NCBI RefSeq assembly: GCF_015070875.1
Contig: NZ_JADDIV010000003.1
Location: 62,001-126,000, forward strand
DNA length: 64,000 bases
Direction of reading: 5' to 3'
From: Ramlibacter pallidus
GTDB lineage: Bacteria > Pseudomonadota > Gammaproteobacteria > Burkholderiales > Burkholderiaceae_C
Below, in pieces: positions 59,186 through 64,000 of this stretch. The first letter of the stretch is position 1, and every line of letters begins with the position of its first letter. The notes under the pieces are model-generated. The model was not told where the DNA came from, did not search any database, and saw nothing but the letters and a program-made list of their open reading frames with translations. Position numbers and translations under genes: made by a program.

Positions 59186-60046
59186 TCAATACTCCAGCCG
59201 CGCCACGGCGCGCAGCACCTCGGGCGTCGTCGAGGGGAAGCCGAAGAACTCCAGGTAGGGCGGGATCATCTGGAACAGCATGTCCGTGCCCACCTGCACC
59301 CGGCAGCCGCGCGCCTGCGCCGCGGCCAGGAAAGGCGTCATCTCGGTCTTCATCACCACCTCGCCGGCGAAGGCATGCGGCTCCATGCGGGCGACGTCCA
59401 CCGGCAGCGGGTCTCCCGGGTTCATGCCCAGCGGCGTGCCGTTGACCACCAGGTCGAAGCCCGCCGGGTCCTTGCTGCCGGTGGTCACGCGCACGCCGCG
59501 GTAGTGGGCGACGAGGCGCTGCGCCAGCGCGTCGGCGGCACTGCCGTTGGCGTCGAACAGCGCAAGCTCGCCCACGCCCGCCGCCGCCAGCGACGCGGCG
59601 ATCGCCGAGCCCACGCCGCCGCTGCCCACCACCAGCGCCCGCGCAGCCTGCAGCTTCATGCCCTTGCGCGCCAGCCCCCGGACGAAGCCTTCGCCGTCGA
59701 ACATGTCGCCGAGCAGGCGGCCGTCCGGCAGGCGCTTCACCGCGTTGCAGGAGCCCGCCACCTTGACGGTGGCGGTCACCTCGTCGACCAGGTCGACCAC
59801 GCTCACCTTGTGCGGCATGGTGATGAGGGCGCCCCGCACGTTCTCCAGCCGGAACACCGCCGGCAGCACCTGCGCGAAGTTCTCCGGCGTGCACCCCATC
59901 GGCACCACCATGGCATTGACCGCGATGGACTCGAAGTAGGGGTTGTAGATCATCGGCGCCTTGAAGGCGTGCGTGGGCCAGCCGAGGTGGGCGATCAACT
60001 CGGTACTGCCGTTGACCAGCATCGGGCGGGGAATGCGCGCGCTCAT
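59186..60046 (-). CDS. Shikimate/quinate dehydrogenase-like protein
   Basis: This 286-aa protein has the AroE fold. MPHKVSVVDLVDE carries the catalytic Lys80, GDMFDGEGFVRGL carries Asp117, and the NADP-binding segment ALVVGSGGVGSAIAASLA lies near 138. The N-terminal S-x-S motif that holds the shikimate carboxylate is changed to HAFKAP in HLGWPTHAFKAPMIYN. Substrate preference may therefore differ (quinate or a related compound). It lies 93 bases upstream of the QuiC-type pair, which would convert its product 3-dehydroshikimate to protocatechuate. Confidence 0.85.
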   Translation of the reverse strand: MSARIPRPMLVNGSTELIAHLGWPTHAFKAPMIYNPYFESIAVNAMVVPMGCTPENFAQVLPAVFRLENVRGALITMPHKVSVVDLVDEVTATVKVAGSCNAVKRLPDGRLLGDMFDGEGFVRGLARKGMKLQAARALVVGSGGVGSAIAASLAAAGVGELALFDANGSAADALAQRLVAHYRGVRVTTGSKDPAGFDLVVNGTPLGMNPGDPLPVDVARMEPHAFAGEVVMKTEMTPFLAAAQARGCRVQVGTDMLFQMIPPYLEFFGFPSTTPEVLRAVARLEY

Positions 60047-60067
60047 GCCTTCTCCAGACGCCCGGGC

Positions 60068-61066
60068 TTACCTGCGCAGGCGCGCCAGTTCGGCCATCAT
60101 CGTCTGCACCGTGGCCTCGCCGACCGTGGCGGAGTGCTTGGCGATCACCGGCTTCATCTTCTCGCGCAGCTTGTTCACTTCGGCCGCGGGCAGCTCGTTG
60201 ACCTGCAGGCCGCCCTTCTTCAGGTCTTCCAGGCCGCTCTGCAACGCCGCGCGCGACTGCGTGCGCTGGTAGCCGATGGACTCCGTCGCGGCGTCCTGCA
60301 GCACCTTGCGGTCCGCGGGCGACAGCGTGTCCCAGAACTTCTTGCTGATCACGATCGACTGCGGGTTGTACTGGTGGTTCGTCAGCGTCATGAACTTCTG
60401 CACTTCGAACAGCTTGGCGCCCTTGATGGTGGCCACCGGGTTCTCCTGGCCGTCCACCGCCTTCTGCTCCAGCGCCGCATACAGCTCGGGGAAGGGCAGG
60501 GGCGTGGGGTTGGCGCCCAGCGCAGTCACCCAGTCGACGTTGATCGGGTTGGGGATCACGCGCAGCTTCAGGCCGGCGATGTCTTCCACCTTGGTGATCG
60601 GCCGGCGGCTGTTGGTGATGTGGCGGAAGCCGAGCTCGTAGTAGCCCAGCCCGACCAGGCCCTTGTCCTCCAGCTTGGCGTGCAGGTTCCGGCCGAAGGC
60701 GCCGTCGACGATGGCATCCGCTTCGCGCGGGTTGCCGAACAGGAACGGGAAGTCGTAGATCGCGAAATCCTTGACCAGGCTGGCGAAGATGCCCGAGTTC
60801 ATCGAGGCCATTTCCAGCGTGCCGCCCTGCAGCGCGGACACGTTGGCCTGGTCGCTGCCCAGCGCGCCGCCGGGGAACACCTGCACCTTGAGCTTGCCGC
60901 CGGACTTCTGGTCCACGAGCTCGGCGAACTTCTCCATGCCCAGCACCACCGGGTGGCCCTTGGCGTTCTGGTTGGCGAACTTGATGGTGCGCGTCTGCGC
61001 TTGCGCGATGCCGGCGGCGGCCAGCGCGACGGCGGCCACCAGGGTCTTGAGGAACAGGCGTTTCAT
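60068..61066 (-). CDS. dctP: TRAP transporter periplasmic binding protein DctP
   Basis: This 332-aa protein has a signal peptide (KRLFLKTLVAAVALAAAGIA, cleavage after AQA). DctP-type landmarks are KFANQNAKGHPVVLGMEKF, VQVFPGGALGSDQANV, DFPFLFGNPREADAIVDG, the ligand-carboxylate arginine region GLKLRVIPNPIN near 165, and PLPFPELYAALEQKAVDGQEN. It delivers an organic acid to DctQ/DctM. Position between shikimate-dehydrogenase-like and permease genes suggests quinate, shikimate or an aromatic acid. Confidence 0.92.
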   Translation of the reverse strand: MKRLFLKTLVAAVALAAAGIAQAQTRTIKFANQNAKGHPVVLGMEKFAELVDQKSGGKLKVQVFPGGALGSDQANVSALQGGTLEMASMNSGIFASLVKDFAIYDFPFLFGNPREADAIVDGAFGRNLHAKLEDKGLVGLGYYELGFRHITNSRRPITKVEDIAGLKLRVIPNPINVDWVTALGANPTPLPFPELYAALEQKAVDGQENPVATIKGAKLFEVQKFMTLTNHQYNPQSIVISKKFWDTLSPADRKVLQDAATESIGYQRTQSRAALQSGLEDLKKGGLQVNELPAAEVNKLREKMKPVIAKHSATVGEATVQTMMAELARLRR

Positions 61067-61094
61067 GCTTTTTGTCTCCATGGAGTGGGTGGGA

Positions 61095-62375
61095 TCAGCC
61101 ATACAGCCAGCGCGCCGGCACGGTGACCAGCGCAGGGAACAGGACGAAGAGGAACATCAGCGCGAACTGCGCCAGCATGAAGGGCCAGACGCCGCGCGTG
61201 ACCTCGTCCATGCTGATCTTGCCGACGCCGGCCACCGTGCTGAGCACCGTGCCCACCGGCGGCGTGATGAGCCCGATGGCGTTGTTGATCATGAACAGCA
61301 CGCCGAAGTAGACGGGGTCGATGCCGGCCGCCTTGACCACCGGCATCAGCACCGGCGTCAGGATCAGGATGGTCGGGGTCATGTCCATCGCCGTGCCCAC
61401 CAGCATCGTCACGATCATGATCACGAACATCAGCAGGATCGGGCGCTCGATCAGCGGCTGCAGCAGCGTCACCAGCTCGGTGGTGAGGTTGGTGACGGTC
61501 AGCATCCAGGCCGACACCATCGCCGCGGCCACCAGGAACATGATCACCGCGCTGGTCTGCGCCGCCGCCTGGAACAGACCGAACAGCTGCGACAGCTTCA
61601 GCTCGCGGTAGACGACGGTGGAGATGAACAGGGCGTAGACGGCCGCGACCACCGCCGCCTCGGTCGGCGTGAACACGCCGAACTTGAGGCCCACCACCAC
61701 GATCACGGGCAGCACCAGCGCCAGCGTCGCGTCCTTGAAGGCGACCAGCACCTCGGCGCGGCTGGCGCGCGGCGCCGGCTGGATCTTCTCCTTGCGCACC
61801 AGCCACCACCAGGTGAGCCACAGCGCGGCGCCGAGCATCAGGCCGGGCGCGATGCCGGCCATGAACAGCTTGGAGATTGACACGTTGGCGGCGACGCCGA
61901 ACACCACGAAGCCGATGCTGGGAGGGATGATGGGCGCGATGATGCTGGCCGACGCCAGCAGGCCGGCGGAGCGAGCCTTGTCGTAGCCGGCGCGGTGCAT
62001 CATCGGCAGCAGCAGGGCGGCCAGCGCCGCGGCGTCGGCGACGGCGGAGCCCGAGAGCGCCGCCATGATCACCGCGGCCATGATGCCGACATAGCCCAGC
62101 CCGCCGCGCACGTGGCCGACCAGCGTCATCGCGAAGTGCACGATGCGGCGCGACAGGCCGCCGGCGTTCATGATCTCGCCGGCCAGCATGAAGAAGGGCA
62201 CGGCCAGCAGCGGGAAGCTGTTGGCGCCTTCGATCACGTTCTGCGCCAGAATCTGCGCGTCGAACATGTCCATGTGCCACATCAGGGCCACGCCGGCCGC
62301 CAGCAGGGAGAAGGCGATCGGCACGCCCAGCGCCATGGCGCCGAGCAGCGAGCCCAGGAAGATCACGATGGTCAT
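61095..62375 (-). CDS. dctM: TRAP transporter large permease DctM
   Basis: This 426-aa protein has about 12 membrane segments. Signatures are PLLAVPFFMLAGEIMNAGG near 55, ALSGSAVADAAALAALLLPMM near 105, SIIAPIIPPSIGFVVFGV near 145, and a late NNAIGLITPPVGTVL. It carries sodium-coupled uptake with DctQ. It overlaps dctQ by four bases and is 28 bases from dctP. Confidence 0.94.
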   Translation of the reverse strand: MTIVIFLGSLLGAMALGVPIAFSLLAAGVALMWHMDMFDAQILAQNVIEGANSFPLLAVPFFMLAGEIMNAGGLSRRIVHFAMTLVGHVRGGLGYVGIMAAVIMAALSGSAVADAAALAALLLPMMHRAGYDKARSAGLLASASIIAPIIPPSIGFVVFGVAANVSISKLFMAGIAPGLMLGAALWLTWWWLVRKEKIQPAPRASRAEVLVAFKDATLALVLPVIVVVGLKFGVFTPTEAAVVAAVYALFISTVVYRELKLSQLFGLFQAAAQTSAVIMFLVAAAMVSAWMLTVTNLTTELVTLLQPLIERPILLMFVIMIVTMLVGTAMDMTPTILILTPVLMPVVKAAGIDPVYFGVLFMINNAIGLITPPVGTVLSTVAGVGKISMDEVTRGVWPFMLAQFALMFLFVLFPALVTVPARWLYG

Positions 62376-62917
62376 GGCTTGCCCGCCGCTTCGGGTTGCC
62401 CGTGCGGCATGTCGTCGGACTCGCGCACGCCGATGAGCTCGTCCTCCGTGAGTTGCCCGGTCACGAGCCTCCAGGCGTCGACCAGGATGAAGAAGAAGGC
62501 CAGCACCGAGAAGAACAGGCCCGAGGCGTAGAACCAGCCCATGGAGGCCTGCATCACCGCGCTGGTGCTGCCCATGTTGATCTGCGTCTGCTGCCACGAG
62601 CCGCGGAACATCAGCCAGCACAGGTACAGCATCAGCAGGTAGCTGAAGCCCAGGCAGATCTTGCGGCCGAGGATGGGCAGGCGCGATACGAGGCTGTCGG
62701 TGCCCAGGTGGCCGCGCTTGCGCAGGGCGACGAGGGAGCCGAGGAAGGTCATCCAGACGAAGAGCCAGCGCGAGAGCTCCTCGGACATCGTGATGCCGCT
62801 GTTGAAGCCATAGCGCAGCACCACGTTGCCGAACACCATGATGACCATCAGCGCGAGGAAAAGGACCATCACTGCCGAAAGCACGCGGCAAAGCTGGTCG
62901 ATGGCGGTCTGGATCAT
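62372..62917 (-). CDS. dctQ: TRAP transporter small permease DctQ
   Basis: This 181-aa protein has four membrane helices and the DctQ landmarks VLRYGFNSGITMSEELSRWLF near 38 and GLFFSVLAFFFILVDAWRLV near 135. The start MIQTAIDQL is chosen over 62944 because it gives the normal short N-terminus. It is the first gene of the dctQ-dctM-dctP order, followed by the shikimate-dehydrogenase-like gene and QuiC pair on the same strand. Confidence 0.91.
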   Translation of the reverse strand: MIQTAIDQLCRVLSAVMVLFLALMVIMVFGNVVLRYGFNSGITMSEELSRWLFVWMTFLGSLVALRKRGHLGTDSLVSRLPILGRKICLGFSYLLMLYLCWLMFRGSWQQTQINMGSTSAVMQASMGWFYASGLFFSVLAFFFILVDAWRLVTGQLTEDELIGVRESDDMPHGQPEAAGKP

Positions 62918-62992
62918 CCTGCGGTCGTCTCCTGCGGACCGCATTTTGTACGGACTGGTTAGTTTTCTGCGTCGGGGTTAACCCGGTCGGAC

Positions 62993-63679
62993 TTACTTCT
63001 TCATGAACCGCACGATCATCTCGATGACGTTCTCCCGCCGGTGCGCGATGTACGCGGCCGACCGGGTGTCGAGCTTGAAGATGAGGCCGAAGGTGTGACG
63101 GTTCGACACATTGAAGAAGCTCAGCGCCGAGATGGACTGGTGGATGTCGACCGCGTCCAGCCCCTGGCGGAACACGCCCTGCTTCACGCCGCGCTCGTAC
63201 AGGTGCTTGATGGCCGCGATGGCCGGCACGTTCAGTTCCTGGATGCGGGGGGACTGCGCCAGGTACTGGCCGCGGTTGATGTTCTCGGACATCACCAGGC
63301 GGATGTAGTTCTCGTGGTTCAGGTGGTGGTCGAAGGTGAAGGCCACCAGCCGGCGCAAGGCCTGTTCCGGCTCCAGGTCCTGCAGGTGCAGTTCCGCCTC
63401 GACGTCGCGCACGCGCTTGTACGACTCCTCCAGCACGGCCAGGTACAGGCCTTCCTTGCTGCCGAAGTAGTAGTAGATCATCCGCTTGCTGGTCTGCGTG
63501 GCGGCGGCGATCTCGTCGATCCGCGCGCCGGCCAGCCCCTTCTCGCCGAACTCCGCGGCCGCCACTTCGAGGATGTTGGCCTTGGTCCGCTCGGGGTCGT
63601 TGGTGCGCGTCGGCTCGCGCGGCCCGTCGCCCGCGCGCGCGGCGCGCGCACGCAGTTTCGCGTGTACCAGTTCGTTCAT
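62993..63679 (-). CDS. TetR-family transcriptional regulator
   Basis: This 228-aa protein has the TetR helix-turn-helix (ANILEVAAAEFGEKGLAGARIDEIAAATQTSKRMIYYYFGSKEGLY spans about 36-80). Its C-terminal ligand domain includes FDHHLNHENYIRLVMSENINRG, a pattern seen in regulators of aromatic/TRAP operons in this group. It lies 75 bases upstream of dctQ on the same strand and probably controls the TRAP/quinate genes. The start at MNELVHAK is set by homology. Confidence 0.9.
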   Translation of the reverse strand: MNELVHAKLRARAARAGDGPREPTRTNDPERTKANILEVAAAEFGEKGLAGARIDEIAAATQTSKRMIYYYFGSKEGLYLAVLEESYKRVRDVEAELHLQDLEPEQALRRLVAFTFDHHLNHENYIRLVMSENINRGQYLAQSPRIQELNVPAIAAIKHLYERGVKQGVFRQGLDAVDIHQSISALSFFNVSNRHTFGLIFKLDTRSAAYIAHRRENVIEMIVRFMKK

Positions 63680-63709
63680 TGCGCGAGAGTATAGGGGTGC
63701 GCCCGCGCC

Positions 63710-63737
63710 AAAAAAAGGGGTGCGCAGCGCGCACCCC
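63710..63737 (-). terminator. Intrinsic terminator of the tannase-family gene
   Basis: On the minus strand GGGGTGCGC pairs with GCGCACCCC around a three-base loop (9-bp stem) and is followed by seven Ts. It lies 22 bases beyond the stop codon of the tannase-family gene and before the TetR promoter, so the two genes are separate transcripts. Confidence 0.85.
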
Positions 63738-63759
63738 AGGCTTCCGTCCCGCCTCTTGA

Positions 63760-64000
63760 TCAGCGTGCGCAGGTGAAGTTCTCGGCCTTCTCGATGTCGC
63801 CGGAGCCCTTGTAGCGCGCCACCAGCGGATGCGGGCACAGCGGCCGCGTGCGGTCCGCGGCCCAGCCCGCGGGAAGGGCGGCGTTCACGCCAGCCGGGTT
63901 GCCCGCGCCGCGCGCCTGCGCCACGATGCGGTCGGGCGTATTGCCTTGCTCCACCCAGTCGACCAGCGCCTGCAGCGCATCGAACTGGTCGGTCGCCGGC
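63760..64000 (-). CDS. Tannase/feruloyl esterase family protein, C-terminal 79 residues
   Basis: Only the C-terminus is inside the window. It reads FDALQALVDWVEQGNTPDRI, then ADRTRPLCPHPLVARYKGSG, and ends AENFTCAR. The V-D-W-V-E-x-G-x-x-P-D-x-I and R-T-R-P-L-C-P-x-P-x-x-A-x-Y-x-G-x-G patterns are typical of tannase/feruloyl esterases. These enzymes split esters of gallic, ferulic or related phenolic acids outside the cytoplasm. Next to quinate/shikimate-type genes it suggests use of plant phenolic esters. Substrate is not determinable from this end. Confidence 0.82.
   Translation of the reverse strand, partial: PATDQFDALQALVDWVEQGNTPDRIVAQARGAGNPAGVNAALPAGWAADRTRPLCPHPLVARYKGSGDIEKAENFTCAR

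Noticed and set aside
1..64000. CRISPR arrays, tRNA or rRNA genes, prophage or IS transposases
   Set aside because: None was seen on reading. The repeats present are REP-like, C/G-tract or palindromic elements without spacer periodicity, and no integrase or transposase domain occurs.

Overview
The window is GC-rich (clearly above 65%) and reads as the chromosome of an aerobic betaproteobacterium of the Burkholderiales, most likely Comamonadaceae (Ramlibacter/Variovorax-like). The grounds are three TctC/Bug-type binding proteins, an NAD-linked formate dehydrogenase, zapB-zapA followed by a 6S RNA, a B12-riboswitch transport cluster, and REP-like and C/G-tract repeats of the kind seen in that family. 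The genus is inference. No rRNA, tRNA, CRISPR array, phage or insertion sequence was seen.

Layout. 1-3.3 kb: a GntR regulator (cut by the window edge) faces an operon of a PLP aminotransferase, an orphan TctC protein and a crotonase-fold protein. 3.4-5.6 kb: a small zinc-ribbon protein, an alpha/beta hydrolase, a GNAT acetyltransferase and a Crp-type regulator. 5.8-10.7 kb: a 1005-aa zinc ribbon/cyclase/ATPase/TPR protein, a membrane protein and an MpaB-type oxygenase. 10.7-11.4 kb: an unknown protein made of two tandem repeats.

11.6-26.3 kb is an oxalate module. On the minus strand oxc, frc, an ADP-forming acyl-CoA synthetase, a fused gamma-beta formate dehydrogenase subunit and the catalytic subunit would take oxalate through oxalyl-CoA and formyl-CoA to formate, CO2 and NADH. 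A divergent FNR/CRP-like regulator shares its intergenic region with a TTGAC-N4-GTCAA palindrome. The same palindrome lies upstream of a tctC-tctB-tctA transporter operon that ends in a cytidylate-kinase-like/BON protein, so that transporter is the likely oxalate (or related acid) importer.

26.4-30.5 kb: a 74-aa protein plus ketopantoate-reductase family enzyme facing a LysR regulator; a 10-formyl-THF hydrolase-like protein with no normal start codon; a TauE/SafE exporter. 30.5-31.9 kb: a 289-bp palindromic element, two strong hairpins, a predicted 6S RNA and zapA/zapB. 31.9-39.2 kb: cobalamin riboswitch, TonB receptor, two BtuF-like proteins, BtuC, BtuD and CobQ. 39.3-41.5 kb: UspA and a lipoprotein phosphodiesterase. 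41.7-51.1 kb: an MdtABC-type RND pump with its outer-membrane channel. 51.1-53.3 kb: small protein, endonuclease III, serine hydrolase. 53.3-56.9 kb: LysR facing tctC and a gamma-glutamyltransferase-family gene, followed by a second copy of the palindromic element. 57.3-64 kb: a quinate/shikimate-type module with split 3-dehydroshikimate dehydratase, shikimate-dehydrogenase-like protein, TRAP transporter, TetR regulator and the C-terminus of a tannase/feruloyl esterase.

The most unusual items are the two-copy palindromic element whose terminal repeats covary within each copy, the palindrome linking oxalate catabolism to a TTT transporter, the missing start codon of the formyltransferase gene, and C/G-tract repeats that appear to supply ribosome binding sites.
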